Assembly (NCBI GenBank): GCA_017745115.1
Contig: JAGIAA010000027.1
Span: forward strand, 1 to 39,134
Source of the DNA: Sphingobium sp.
Lineage (GTDB): Bacteria > Pseudomonadota > Alphaproteobacteria > Sphingomonadales > Sphingomonadaceae
Reading direction: 5' to 3'
Length of the DNA stretch: 39,134 bases
This document shows positions 1 through 8,344 of the stretch, piece after piece. The translations under genes were made by a program, and so were the position numbers. Position 1 is the first letter of the stretch, and every line of letters starts with the position of its first letter. The notes beneath the pieces were generated by a model. The model worked only from the letters and a program-made list of their open reading frames with translations. It was not told the DNA's origin and made no database searches.

Positions 1-309
1 ACGAGCTTCTGGAATTACGTGCGCGAGATGGAGATTCCCGACAGCCTGCGCGAGCGGATCGAGATCTTCGCCGAGAGCGCGGTCGCCTGGCAGTCGGTCG
101 ACGAGATCTTCCGCACGGACAGCTGGATCCAGGTCTGCCTCGGCCAGCGCTTGACGCCCAAGAGCTGGCACCGCCTGGGCCAGCTGATGGCACCCGGCCG
201 ACTGCGGGACACGCTCGCCGACATCAAGGCACGGGTCGACCGGCGCGTCGCAAGCATGCCGAGCCACCAGCAATTCATCGACGATTATTGCGGCGAGGTC
301 CCGGCCTGA
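1..309 (+). CDS. Tryptophan halogenase family protein, C-terminal fragment (5' truncated by window edge)
   Basis: The reading frame is open from base 1 and ends at TGA 307-309, giving about 102 residues of a C-terminus. The stretch starting SFWNYVREMEIPDSLRERI and ending in QFIDDYC resembles the C-terminal helical part of flavin-dependent tryptophan-halogenase-like proteins. In sphingomonads, caulobacters and xanthomonads these are often encoded beside TonB-dependent receptors and glycoside hydrolases. The FAD-binding and catalytic parts lie outside the window, so the call rests on the C-terminal resemblance and the context. The stop is 32 bases before the next start on the same strand, so the two genes are probably co-transcribed. 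The substrate of these locus-associated homologues is unknown, and they need not act on tryptophan. Confidence 0.68.
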   Translation, partial: TSFWNYVREMEIPDSLRERIEIFAESAVAWQSVDEIFRTDSWIQVCLGQRLTPKSWHRLGQLMAPGRLRDTLADIKARVDRRVASMPSHQQFIDDYCGEVPA

Positions 310-341
310 GCGGCCATCGCCGGAAACTTCTGGAGAACGAC

Positions 342-2825
342 GTGCGCATTTTCCTTCCAGCTATAATGATAGGCATATCGACGGTAGCGCTAGCACAAAC
401 CGCGCCGTTGCCACCCGAGGCAAAGGTCGCCGGGACCAGCGCGACGGCGCATCCCGAGATCTGGCCGGCCTACAAATATCCTGTCGCCAAGGACGCCAAG
501 GCCGAGGCGATGATCGCCAGCCTGCTCAAGCGCATGACGCTTGAGGAGAAGATCGGCCAGCTTGTCCAGGGCGACATCAGCGCCATCACGCCCGCAGACA
601 TGCAGAAATATCATCTCGGCTCCGTCCTCGCAGGCGGGTCGAGCGGCCCCTATGGCGACGACAAGGCGCCGGCCGCGAAGTGGCTGGCACTGGCCGACCA
701 GTTCTACGATGCCTCGGTGGACAAATCGAACGGCGGCGTCGGCATCCCGATGCTCTGGGGTATCGATGCGGTGCACGGCCATGCCAACATCGTCGGCGCC
801 ACCATCTTCCCGCACAATATCGGTCTCGGCGCCGCGCACGATCCGGTTCTGATCGAGCGGGTCGGCGTGGCGACCGCCAAGGAAATCCGCGTCACCGGCC
901 AGGAATGGACCTTTGCGCCGACGGTCACGGTCCCGCAAGATTACCGCTGGGGCCGCGCCTATGAGGGCTACAGTTCCGATCCCAAGCTCGTCTCTTCCTA
1001 TGTCGGCGCGATGGTGCGCGGCCTGCAGGGGCCGCCGGCCGGTAAGATCGCGAGCGACAAGGTGCTGGCCTCCACCAAGCATTTCCTTGCCGACGGCGGC
1101 ACGCACAACGGCGTCGACCAGGGCGATGCGCAGATCAGCGAGATCGAACTGCGCGACATCCATGGGGCACCTTACGGGCCCGCGATCACTAACGGTGTCG
1201 GCACGGTCATGGCCAGCTTTTCGAGCTGGCAGGGCAAGAAGATGACCGGCAACAAGAGCCTGCTGACCGGCGTGCTGAAGGACCGCATGGGCTTTGGCGG
1301 CTTCACGGTCTCGGACTGGAACGCGCATGGCCAGGTCGAGGGTTGCACCAATGCCGACTGCCCGCAGGCGCTGATGGCCGGCGTCGACATGTACATGGCG
1401 CCGGACAGCTGGAAGCCGATCTATGAAAACCTGCTGCGCGAGGCCAAGAGCGGCCAGATCCCGATGGCGCGCATCGACGAGGCGGTCACCCGCATCCTGC
1501 GGGTCAAAGCGCGGCTCGGCCTGTTCGAAGCCGGCAAGCCGTCCGCGCGCCCGCTGGCCGGGCAGTGGAGCCTGCTCGGCGCGCCCGCGCATCGCGCCAT
1601 CGCACGCGAAGCCGTGCGCAAGAGCCTCGTCCTGCTCAAGAACCAGGGCGTGCTGCCGCTCAAGGCGGGCGGACGGCTGCTCGTCGCGGGCGATGGCGTC
1701 GACGATATCTCGCGCCAGTCGGGCGGCTGGACGATCAGCTGGCAGGGGACGGGCGTCACCAATGCCGACTTCCCGGGCGCCACTTCGCTGGGCAAAGGCT
1801 TTGCCGATGCCGTGAAGGCGGGCCGCGGGACGACTGAGCTCTCACCGGACGGCAGCTTCAAGACCAGGCCGGACGCCGCGGTCGTGATCTTCGGCGAGAA
1901 ACCCTATGCCGAGTTCCAGGGCGACCGGAAGTCGCTTCAGCTCGATCCCGAGCTGACCGGCCCGTTCGAGACGATGCGCAAGCTGAAGGCCCAGGGCATC
2001 CCGGTCGTCGCCGTGATGATCACCGGCCGTCCGCTCTATGTGAATCCGGCGCTCAACCTTGCCGATGCGTTCGTCGTCGCCTGGCTGCCGGGCAGCGAAG
2101 GCGCTGGCGTCGCGGATGTGCTGGTCGGCAACAAGGCGGGCGCCAAGCGGTTCGACTTCACCGGAACATTGCCCACGGCCTGGCCGAAGACGGCGAACAT
2201 GGCGGATGGCGCGCTCTATCCCTTCGGCTACGGCCTCAAATACGGCTCGCCGAAGAAAGCGTGGACCGCGTTGCCCGAGAAGAGCGGCGCCGGGGCAGGG
2301 GACGCGCGGGTCTGGTTCGCCAATGGCGTGCCGGCGGCAAGCTGGTCGCTCGCCGTCACCGACGAGAATGGCGGACAGCAGACGCGCATCACTGCCGTTC
2401 CGGCCAAGGCGCTGGACGGCCGTGTCACCATCACAGCCACCGACCATATCGTGCAGGAAGGCGCGCGGCGGTTCGTCATCGACAGCGGCAAGGCATCGAT
2501 CCAGCTCGGTACCTTCGACCCGCTCGACATCGCCCGCGAAAGCAATGGCGATGTCATGCTGCTGGTCACGATCAAGGTCGACAAGGCGCCGGTCTCGGCC
2601 AGTGTCGGCATGAAGGGCGGCGCCACGGCTCTGCTGCCGGCGACGCCGCCGGTCAGCGCCAACTATGTCCGCTACGGCCTGCCGCTCAAATGCTTCGCCG
2701 CCAAGGGCGTCGACATGACCAAGGTCACCGCGCCCTTCGTGCTGACGCTGGAGGGCCCCACCGATCTCTCCATCGCGGAAGTGCGGCTGGGGAGCGACGC
2801 GGAGGTGCCGCTACGGTGTCCGTGA
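342..2825 (+). CDS. Glycoside hydrolase family 3 exo-beta-glucosidase (ExoP/barley ExoI-like), secreted
   Basis: The predicted protein has 827 residues. I start it at GTG 342, with GGAGA at 332-336 as ribosome binding site. This gives a short Sec signal peptide (hydrophobic core to about residue 20, ending ALAQT). An N-terminal (beta/alpha)8 GH3 domain follows, with the nucleophile Asp about residue 325 in VSDWNAHG. The second domain carries GEKPYAEFQGD (Glu about 519 and 524). This matches the region that holds the acid/base Glu in barley exo-glucan glucohydrolase. The last 200 residues form an extra C-terminal beta domain typical of ExoP-type enzymes. The likely role is release of glucose from the non-reducing end of beta-glucans or cello-oligosaccharides in the periplasm. 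It sits between the halogenase-like gene and a GH43 gene. A palindrome resembling the LacI operators lies inside its signal-peptide codons. Confidence 0.88.
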   Translation: MRIFLPAIMIGISTVALAQTAPLPPEAKVAGTSATAHPEIWPAYKYPVAKDAKAEAMIASLLKRMTLEEKIGQLVQGDISAITPADMQKYHLGSVLAGGSSGPYGDDKAPAAKWLALADQFYDASVDKSNGGVGIPMLWGIDAVHGHANIVGATIFPHNIGLGAAHDPVLIERVGVATAKEIRVTGQEWTFAPTVTVPQDYRWGRAYEGYSSDPKLVSSYVGAMVRGLQGPPAGKIASDKVLASTKHFLADGGTHNGVDQGDAQISEIELRDIHGAPYGPAITNGVGTVMASFSSWQGKKMTGNKSLLTGVLKDRMGFGGFTVSDWNAHGQVEGCTNADCPQALMAGVDMYMAPDSWKPIYENLLREAKSGQIPMARIDEAVTRILRVKARLGLFEAGKPSARPLAGQWSLLGAPAHRAIAREAVRKSLVLLKNQGVLPLKAGGRLLVAGDGVDDISRQSGGWTISWQGTGVTNADFPGATSLGKGFADAVKAGRGTTELSPDGSFKTRPDAAVVIFGEKPYAEFQGDRKSLQLDPELTGPFETMRKLKAQGIPVVAVMITGRPLYVNPALNLADAFVVAWLPGSEGAGVADVLVGNKAGAKRFDFTGTLPTAWPKTANMADGALYPFGYGLKYGSPKKAWTALPEKSGAGAGDARVWFANGVPAASWSLAVTDENGGQQTRITAVPAKALDGRVTITATDHIVQEGARRFVIDSGKASIQLGTFDPLDIARESNGDVMLLVTIKVDKAPVSASVGMKGGATALLPATPPVSANYVRYGLPLKCFAAKGVDMTKVTAPFVLTLEGPTDLSIAEVRLGSDAEVPLRCP
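382..395 (+). promoter_or_regulatory. Operator-like palindrome inside the GH3 signal-peptide codons
   Basis: CGGTAGCGCTAGCA differs from the three intergenic operator-like sites of this locus at few positions and keeps the GGTAGCGCTA core. It lies 40 bases inside the coding region, where a bound repressor could act as a roadblock. The sequence also simply encodes Thr-Val-Ala-Leu-Ala, so chance is a real alternative. Confidence 0.3.
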
Positions 2826-2833
2826 GCTTTCTG

Positions 2834-2985
2834 ATCCTCGCCCCTTCAGGGGAGAGGATAGCGCAGCTGCCGGACGGAGTCCGGCTAGCGAAGCTTGGAG
2901 AGGGGCTGGCCAGCTTGCCCCTCTCCAACTCCGCCTGATCGCTTCGCGATAAGGCTCCACTATCCTCTCCCTGAAGGGGCGAGGA
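2834..2985. repeat. Composite palindromic repeat, family A copy 1 (REP/BIME-like)
   Basis: The outer arms 2834-2860 and 2961-2985 are inverted copies, apart from one missing C, and contain CCCCTTCAGGGGAGAGGATA and its reverse complement. Inside is a second perfect inverted pair of 12 bases (2895-2906 and 2917-2928, GGAGAGGGG core) and a small ATCGC/GCGAT hairpin (2939-2951). A second copy of the element, with the same 27-base left arm, lies at 37154-37326. It fills most of the gap between the GH3 and GH43 genes and could form an extended hairpin in RNA. Confidence 0.9.
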
Positions 2986-3001
2986 GAAGAAGTAAGAATC
3001 C

Positions 3002-3030
3002 TTGCTATCCGCCAATGGTAGCGCTAACGT
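3002..3030 (+). promoter_or_regulatory. Candidate sigma70-type promoter with LacI-type operator for the GH43-xylB-xylA operon
   Basis: The palindromic site TGGTAGCGCTAACG (3016-3029) lies 46 bases before the GH43 start. The same pattern recurs at 24227 and 31990. A possible -35 TTGCTA (3002-3007) and -10 TAACGT (3025-3030) with 17-base spacing would put the operator over the -10 box, as expected for a repressor. It resembles the xylose-operator motif described for Caulobacter XylR, a LacI-family repressor (recalled, not searched). Confidence 0.65.
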
Positions 3031-3075
3031 TTTGCGGACAGGGCACGGAAGCCCGCCGCCTTTAGGAGAGGAAAG

Positions 3076-4173
3076 ATGCGTCATTGGATTGCCCTGAGCC
3101 TGACGACTGCGACGCTTGCACTCGCCGCCTGCTCCTCGAAGCAAGCCGCCGGCAACGCCGCTGAAGCGAAAGAACCCGTCGCCGAAAACGGCCGGCATTT
3201 CCTCTCGCAACCGCTGGTCAGCGACATCTACACCGCCGACCCCTCGGCCCATGTCTTCGACGGCAAGATCTACGTCTATCCCAGCCACGACGTCGACGCC
3301 GGCATCCCCGACGACGACCTGGGCAGCCAATATGCCATGCACGACTATCGTGTGCTCGAGATCGGCAAGGTCGGCGGTCCGGTGAAGGTTGGCGACGTCG
3401 CGCTCGACATCAAGGACGTGCCTTGGGCCGGGAAGCAGATGTGGGCGCCGGACGCCGCCTTCAAGGATGGCAAATATTACCTCTACTTCCCGGTCAAGGA
3501 TAAGACCGGCGTCTTCCACATCGGCGCGGCGGTCGGCGACAATCCAATGGGCCCGTTCAAGGCCGATCCCGAGCCGATCCCGGACAGCTTCTCGATGGAC
3601 CCGGCGGTGTTCACCGACACGGACGGCGCGAGCTACATGTATTTCGGCGGCATCTGGGGCGGCCAGCTCCAGAAATGGGCGACCGGCAAATATGACGCCT
3701 CGGTCGGCGACACCGACCTCAAGCAGGACGACAAGCCCGCGCTCAACCCCAAGGTCGCCAAGATGGCGCCCGACATGCGCCATTATGCCGAGAAGCCGCG
3801 CGACCTCGTCATTCTCGACGAGAAGGGCAAGCCGATCCTCGGCGGCGACCATGAGCGCCGCTTCTTCGAGGCCTCGTGGATGTATAAGCGCGGCGGCAAA
3901 TATTATTTCACCTACTCGACCGGCGACACGCATTTCCTGAACTATGCTATCGGCGACAGCCCCTATGGCCCGTTCAAATATGTCGGCCATATCCTCAAGC
4001 CCGTGCAGGGCTGGACCTCGCACCATTCGATCGTCGATTTCGATGGGAAGAACTGGCTGTTCTATCACGACACCCAGCTCAGCAAGAAGAACCACCTGCG
4101 CAACGTCAAGATGACGGAGCTGAGCTTCAACGCGGACGGCACGATCAAGCTGATCGATCCGTTCAAGGACTGA
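3076..4173 (+). CDS. Glycoside hydrolase family 43 lipoprotein (beta-xylosidase / alpha-L-arabinofuranosidase type)
   Basis: The 365-residue product begins with a lipoprotein signal peptide ending in LAAC (Cys19). Ser follows at +2, so outer-membrane retention is likely. One five-bladed beta-propeller domain follows. The three GH43 carboxylates can be seen: Asp55 in YTADPSAHVF (base), Asp175 in SMDPAVF (pKa modulator) and Glu265 in RRFFEASWM (acid). AGGAGAGG lies directly upstream of the ATG. GH43 enzymes release xylose or arabinose from xylan side chains and xylo-oligosaccharides, and the exact specificity cannot be read from sequence. It is the first gene after the operator at 3016 and lies 18 bases before xylulokinase, so its product and the xylose catabolic enzymes are probably made together. 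Confidence 0.88.
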   Translation: MRHWIALSLTTATLALAACSSKQAAGNAAEAKEPVAENGRHFLSQPLVSDIYTADPSAHVFDGKIYVYPSHDVDAGIPDDDLGSQYAMHDYRVLEIGKVGGPVKVGDVALDIKDVPWAGKQMWAPDAAFKDGKYYLYFPVKDKTGVFHIGAAVGDNPMGPFKADPEPIPDSFSMDPAVFTDTDGASYMYFGGIWGGQLQKWATGKYDASVGDTDLKQDDKPALNPKVAKMAPDMRHYAEKPRDLVILDEKGKPILGGDHERRFFEASWMYKRGGKYYFTYSTGDTHFLNYAIGDSPYGPFKYVGHILKPVQGWTSHHSIVDFDGKNWLFYHDTQLSKKNHLRNVKMTELSFNADGTIKLIDPFKD

Positions 4174-4191
4174 GGCGCGGGCGGACCAGGC

Positions 4192-5646
4192 ATGTTTCTC
4201 GGGATCGACATCGGCACCTCGGGTGTGAAGGCGGTCGTCATCGATGCCGCCGGTGCCGTGGCGGGGCAGGGGACGGCGGCGCTCACCGTGCAGCGTCCCC
4301 ATCCGCTCTGGTCCGAGCAGGATCCCGAGGCTTGGTGGACCGCCACCACCGCCGCGGTGCAGGCAATCCCGGCGGATGTGCGCCGGGCCGTGCGGGGCAT
4401 CGGCGTGGCTGGCCAGATGCACGGCGCGACGCTGCTCGGCGCTGACGACAAGCCGTTGCGGTCCGCCATCCTCTGGAACGATGGCCGCAGCCACGCCGAA
4501 TGCGCCCAGCTGGAAGCGAAGACGCCGCTCTTCCGCTCGGTCGGCGGCAATATCGTCATGCCCGGCTTCACCGCGCCCAAGCTCGCCTGGGTCCGCAAGC
4601 ATGAGCCGCAAGTCTTTGAAAAGACCAAGACGGTCCTGCTGCCCAAGGATTATGTCCGCCTGCAGATGACCGGCGAGAAGGCGTCCGATCTTTCCGACAG
4701 CGCCGGCACGCTCTGGCTCGACGTCGCCGGCCGCCGCTGGTCCGCAGCACTGCTCGCCGCCACCGGTCTCACCGCCGATCAGATGCCGCGCCTCGTCGAA
4801 GGCACCGAAGCGACGGGCACGCTGCGCGCCGAGGTCGCCGAGCTCTGGGGTGTGCCGCAAGTCCTCGTCGCGGGCGGCGGCGGCGACAATGCCGCCGGGG
4901 CCGCCGGCATTGGCGTGGTCAGGGATGGCGACGCCCTGCTCTCGCTCGGCACGTCCGGCGTCATCTTCGTTGCCAATGACGCGTTCCGGCCCAATCCGGC
5001 CCGCGCGGTCCATGCCTTCTGTCACTGTCTCCCCGGCCTCTGGCATCAGATGTCGGTTCACTTGTCGGCGGCGTCCTGCATCGACTGGGCTGCACACCTG
5101 ATCGGTGCGCAAGGCGCCGCCGACTTCTTTGCTCGCGCGGAGGCGGCCGGTCCGGCCAGCGGGCCCGAGCTGTTCCTCCCCTATCTCTCGGGCGAGCGTA
5201 CGCCGCATAATGACGCGGCGGTGCGCGCCGGCTTCCTGCGCCTCGACAATGACACCACGCCCGAGCGGCTCGCCCAGGCCGTGCTCGAAGGCGTCGCCTT
5301 CGCGCTTGCCGACGGGCTCGACGCCCTGCGCGGCGCGGGCACGGATATTCAAAGCCTGTCCGTCATCGGTGGCGGCGCGCGCTCCAGCTACTGGGGCGAG
5401 ACGATCGCTGCGTCTCTCGGGATCGAGCTCGTCTATCTGCGCGGCGGGGAGGTCGGCCCGGCCATGGGCGGCGCCCGGCTCGCGCAGATTCTCGTCGACG
5501 GCGGCAGCCCCCAGGAGGTCTGCGCCGCGCCGCCCGTCTCGCACATCATCTCGCCCAATATGGACCTCGCGGCCCGGCTCGCCCCCAAGCGCCGCGCCTT
5601 CATCGACGCCTATCCCCGCATCACCCCCTCAAGGAACTCCGCATGA
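4192..5646 (+). CDS. xylB: Xylulokinase
   Basis: The 484-residue cytoplasmic kinase belongs to the FGGY family. It phosphorylates D-xylulose with ATP to xylulose 5-phosphate. The N-terminal phosphate loop reads [11 protein letters not shown], substrate-binding GQMHGA and LWNDGR motifs follow, and the catalytic Asp232 sits in [10 protein letters not shown] (Asp233 in E. coli XylB). The C-terminal FGGY nucleotide motif is around [13 protein letters not shown]. Length is as expected for the family. Its stop overlaps the start of xylose isomerase by four bases (ATGA at 5643-5646), a sign of translational coupling. Kinase-before-isomerase order is the reverse of E. coli xylAB. Confidence 0.95.
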   Translation: MFLGIDIGTSGVKAVVIDAAGAVAGQGTAALTVQRPHPLWSEQDPEAWWTATTAAVQAIPADVRRAVRGIGVAGQMHGATLLGADDKPLRSAILWNDGRSHAECAQLEAKTPLFRSVGGNIVMPGFTAPKLAWVRKHEPQVFEKTKTVLLPKDYVRLQMTGEKASDLSDSAGTLWLDVAGRRWSAALLAATGLTADQMPRLVEGTEATGTLRAEVAELWGVPQVLVAGGGGDNAAGAAGIGVVRDGDALLSLGTSGVIFVANDAFRPNPARAVHAFCHCLPGLWHQMSVHLSAASCIDWAAHLIGAQGAADFFARAEAAGPASGPELFLPYLSGERTPHNDAAVRAGFLRLDNDTTPERLAQAVLEGVAFALADGLDALRGAGTDIQSLSVIGGGARSSYWGETIAASLGIELVYLRGGEVGPAMGGARLAQILVDGGSPQEVCAAPPVSHIISPNMDLAARLAPKRRAFIDAYPRITPSRNSA

Positions 5647-6953
5647 GCACCGATTTCTTCGCCGCCGTCCCGACCATCGCATATGAGGGGCCGCAGACCG
5701 CCAACGAGCTCGCCTACCGTTTCTACGACAAGGACCGGGTCGTGCTGGGCAAGCGCATGGAGGACCATCTCCGTTTCGCGGTCTGCTTCTGGCATACCTT
5801 CTGCTGGCAGGGCAGCGACGTGTTCGGCGCCGGCACCTTCGGACGGCCCTGGCATCGCGGCCCCAACAACAGCGCGGCGGCCGCCCAGAAGCGCGCCGTC
5901 GCCTTCGAGTTCATCTCCAAGCTCGACGTGCCCTTCTACTGCTTCCACGATGTCGACGTCATGGCGGATGCGAACAGCGTCGCCGAGCATCGCAAGCTGT
6001 TCGCCGAGGCCGCCGACGATCTCGAAAGGCTGCAGGCGAGTTCAGGCCGCAAGCTGCTCTGGGGCACGGCCAATCTGTTCAGCCATCCCCGCTATGCTGC
6101 CGGTGCCGCGACCAGCCCCGATCCGGAAGTCTATGCCTTTGCCGCCATGCAGGTGCGCGACGTGCTGGAAGCGACGCATCGCCTGGGCGGGTCCAACTAT
6201 GTGCTGTGGGGCGGCCGCGAGGGCTATGAGACGCTGCAGAACACCGATCTCAAGCGCGAGATGGACAATTTCGGCCGCTTCCTGGCGATGGTCGTCGAGC
6301 ACAAGCACAAGATCGGCTTCACCGGCACGATCCTGATCGAGCCCAAGCCGCACGAGCCGACCAAGCACCAATATGATTTCGACACGGCGACCGTTTACGG
6401 CTTCCTCAAGAAATACGGCCTCGAGAACGAGGTGCGGGTCAATATCGAGGCGAACCACGCGACGCTCGCCGGGCACACGTTCGAGCATGAGCTGGCCATG
6501 GCCAATGCACTCGGCATCTTCGGCTCGATCGACGCCAATCGCGGCGACCACCAGAATGGCTGGGACACCGACCAATTCCCGAACAGCGCCGAGGAAATGA
6601 CCCTGGCCATGCTCGAAGTGATCCGCGCGGGCGGCTTCACCACGGGCGGCTTCAACTTCGACAGCAAGGTGCGCCGCCAGTCGATGGATCCGGTCGACCT
6701 GTTCTACGGCCATATCGGCGGCATCGACACCGTCGCCAGGGGGCTGCTGAACGCTGCCGCGATCATCGAGGACGGCCGCCTCGATGCGATCAAGGCCGAG
6801 CGCTATGCCGGCTGGGACGGCGATTTCGCCAAATCGATGTCGAACCTCGATCTTGCCGGCATCGCCGACCTCGCCGAAAGCCGCGCGGTCGACCCCAAGC
6901 CGCGCTCGGGCAAGCAGGAACGCATCGAAAATCTCGTGAACCGGTTCGTGTGA
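5643..6953 (+). CDS. xylA: Xylose isomerase (class II)
   Basis: The 436-residue enzyme interconverts D-xylose and D-xylulose. The length and the N-terminal insert are those of class II isomerases. The active-site His102 lies in FYCFHDVDV, the signature [12 protein letters not shown] and the metal-binding [12 protein letters not shown] segment are intact, and a further family motif is GSIDANRGD. It overlaps xylulokinase by four bases, so the isomerase pathway of xylose catabolism is complete down to xylulose 5-phosphate. The same window also encodes a complete oxidative xylose pathway, which makes this isomerase one of two competing outlets for xylose. Confidence 0.96.
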   Translation: MSTDFFAAVPTIAYEGPQTANELAYRFYDKDRVVLGKRMEDHLRFAVCFWHTFCWQGSDVFGAGTFGRPWHRGPNNSAAAAQKRAVAFEFISKLDVPFYCFHDVDVMADANSVAEHRKLFAEAADDLERLQASSGRKLLWGTANLFSHPRYAAGAATSPDPEVYAFAAMQVRDVLEATHRLGGSNYVLWGGREGYETLQNTDLKREMDNFGRFLAMVVEHKHKIGFTGTILIEPKPHEPTKHQYDFDTATVYGFLKKYGLENEVRVNIEANHATLAGHTFEHELAMANALGIFGSIDANRGDHQNGWDTDQFPNSAEEMTLAMLEVIRAGGFTTGGFNFDSKVRRQSMDPVDLFYGHIGGIDTVARGLLNAAAIIEDGRLDAIKAERYAGWDGDFAKSMSNLDLAGIADLAESRAVDPKPRSGKQERIENLVNRFV

Positions 6954-6959
6954 GGCACC

Positions 6960-8033
6960 ATGCCGGGCATCCACAACAAACTGGGGGATGTGGATGGCGG
7001 CTATTGGCGGCGGTGGTCCTGGACTTCCGCCGCCTTTTTCATCTCCAAGTGCTCCTGCGAAGGCAGGAGCCCAGGGCGTCTTCGCTTTACCTCGCCCTGG
7101 GCTCCTGCCTTCGCAGGAGCACTAAAAGCAACATCATTGGCTCTCGCCTTGGCCGCTGCAAATTTCACCTGCGCACAAGCCAGCGCAAGGGAAGCGGCTC
7201 CTCCCGGCCCCACCATCGCCATCACCGTCGACGACCTGCCGGCGCACGGCCCCCTGCCGCCTGGCGTGGATCGCCTGAAGGTCGCGGGCCAGATGACCGG
7301 TGCGCTGCTGTCGCAGCATGTCCCTGCGACCGGCTTCGTCAACGGCAGCTTCGGCGCCGACGACCGGCAATCGCCGCTGGTGCTCATCACCTGGCAAGCG
7401 GCCCAGCTCCCGCTCGGCAATCACACATTTTCCCACCCGCATCTGAACGAGGTCGGCGCGAACGCCTTACTGGCCGATCTCGACAAGAACGAGCGCTTCG
7501 TCGGGGGCGGCCAACCCAAGCGCTTCCGTTACCCCTTTCTCGAGGAAGGCACCGATCCAAAAGTGCGCGATGCGGTACGCGCCGGACTGGCCAAGCGCGG
7601 CTACAGGATCGCGGCGGTGACGCTCTCGTTCGACGACTATGCCTATAACGCGCCCTATGTGCGCTGCCTCGCGCAGGGCGACGACAAGGCCGTCGCGGCG
7701 TTGGAGGCGCGCTATCTTGAATCGGCGCGGGTCGACGCCGAGCGAGCCCGAACCATCACCAAGGCCACCCTCGGCCGCGACGTACCGCAGGTGCTGCTCC
7801 TGCATATCGGCGCGTTCACGTCGCACATGCTGCCCCGCCTGATCGGCCTCTACCGCGACATGGGCTTCTCCTTCGTGACGCTCGACGAAGCGCAGAAGGA
7901 TCCGTTTTACGCGGCGGTCGATCCGAAGAAACCGGGGCCGTCACCAACAATGGGCGCGCTCGCGAAGCAGATGGCGGTGCCGCCGCCGGCCAAGCTGCCC
8001 ATCCCTGGCGATGAGGTTTGTGCGGAGAGGTGA
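6960..8033 (+). CDS. Polysaccharide deacetylase family protein, leader interrupted by a palindromic repeat
   Basis: The 357-residue frame has a NodB-type deacetylase fold. Its metal Asp motif is TIAITVDDLP, the His-box is GNHTFSHPHL, an Arg/Pro motif is RFRYPFLEEG, and LSFDDYAYN follows. Such enzymes remove acetyl groups from xylan or from N-acetylated glycans. In this operon a xylan-related role is likely but unproven. The ATG at 6960 is six bases after the xylose isomerase stop, with GAGG overlapping that stop. The first 55 codons are odd: they run through a perfect palindrome (7049-7122) translated as CSCEGRSPG...APAFAGA. The hydrophobic signal-like stretch (LKATSLALALAAA, ending AQASA) starts only at about residue 54. 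Export may therefore be damaged, or a different start may be used. No good internal start with a ribosome binding site is visible. Confidence 0.78.
   Translation: MPGIHNKLGDVDGGYWRRWSWTSAAFFISKCSCEGRSPGRLRFTSPWAPAFAGALKATSLALALAAANFTCAQASAREAAPPGPTIAITVDDLPAHGPLPPGVDRLKVAGQMTGALLSQHVPATGFVNGSFGADDRQSPLVLITWQAAQLPLGNHTFSHPHLNEVGANALLADLDKNERFVGGGQPKRFRYPFLEEGTDPKVRDAVRAGLAKRGYRIAAVTLSFDDYAYNAPYVRCLAQGDDKAVAALEARYLESARVDAERARTITKATLGRDVPQVLLLHIGAFTSHMLPRLIGLYRDMGFSFVTLDEAQKDPFYAAVDPKKPGPSPTMGALAKQMAVPPPAKLPIPGDEVCAER
7049..7122. repeat. Perfect 30-bp inverted repeat (family B) inside the deacetylase leader
   Basis: The arms 7049-7078 and 7093-7122 are perfect reverse complements of 30 bases. 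They contain GCTCCTGCGAAGGCAGGAGC, itself palindromic, and are separated by a 14-base loop. The element keeps the reading frame open. This is a dispersed palindrome type often seen in sphingomonad genomes, here inserted in coding or leader sequence. Confidence 0.92.
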
Positions 8034-8081
8034 ACCGAAAGCCGGCTCGGTATTTTTCTGAACGCCGTCCCTGCACTTCAA

Positions 8082-8185
8082 CGTCACCCCGGGCTCGACC
8101 CGGGGCCCCGCTTTTCTTGAATACCGATGCGGTCACCCCAAGCCGCACAAAGGCAGCGGGAGCCCGGCTCAAGTCCGGGGTGACG
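8082..8185. repeat. Palindromic repeat, family C (CGTCACCCCGG type)
   Basis: The left end CGTCACCCCGGGCTCGACCC (from 8082) is mirrored by the right end, which finishes TCCGGGGTGACG (8174-8185). The arms are imperfect and each contains its own short hairpin. This element and the next one fill the 311-base gap between the deacetylase and the minus-strand GH43. I see no gene in that gap. Confidence 0.8.
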
Positions 8186-8227
8186 AGGGATAAACGCTAG
8201 AGGCTGATCCATCCATGTTGAACCGCT

Positions 8228-8321
8228 CGTCATTGCGAGCCCGGCGGAGGCCGGGCGAAGCAATCCAGGGGTATTCAAGACAGGCCTGGATTGCCGCGCG
8301 ACTTCGCCGCTCGCAATGACG
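8228..8321. repeat. Palindromic repeat, family D copy 1 (CGTCATTGCGAG type)
   Basis: The terminal arms are CGTCATTGCGAGC (8228-8240) and GCTCGCAATGACG (8309-8321), and inner arms GCAATCCAGG and CCTGGATTGC flank the centre. The same terminal arms recur at 12982-13052, so this is a dispersed family. It lies between two convergent genes, where it may also act as a transcription barrier. Confidence 0.85.
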
Positions 8322-8344
8322 ATTCATATATGCCGGACCAGCCT

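Noticed and set aside
390..1592. Minus-strand frame (400 codons) opposite the first GH3 gene
   Set aside because: Shadow of a gene with intact catalytic motifs; Arg/Ala/Asp-rich without recognisable fold.
2725..5544. Very long open frame on the minus strand (939 codons) opposite GH43 and xylulokinase
   Set aside because: It is antisense to two well-recognised enzymes with intact active sites. Its translation is low-complexity, rich in Arg, Ala, Asp and Gly without motifs, as expected for a shadow frame in GC-rich DNA.
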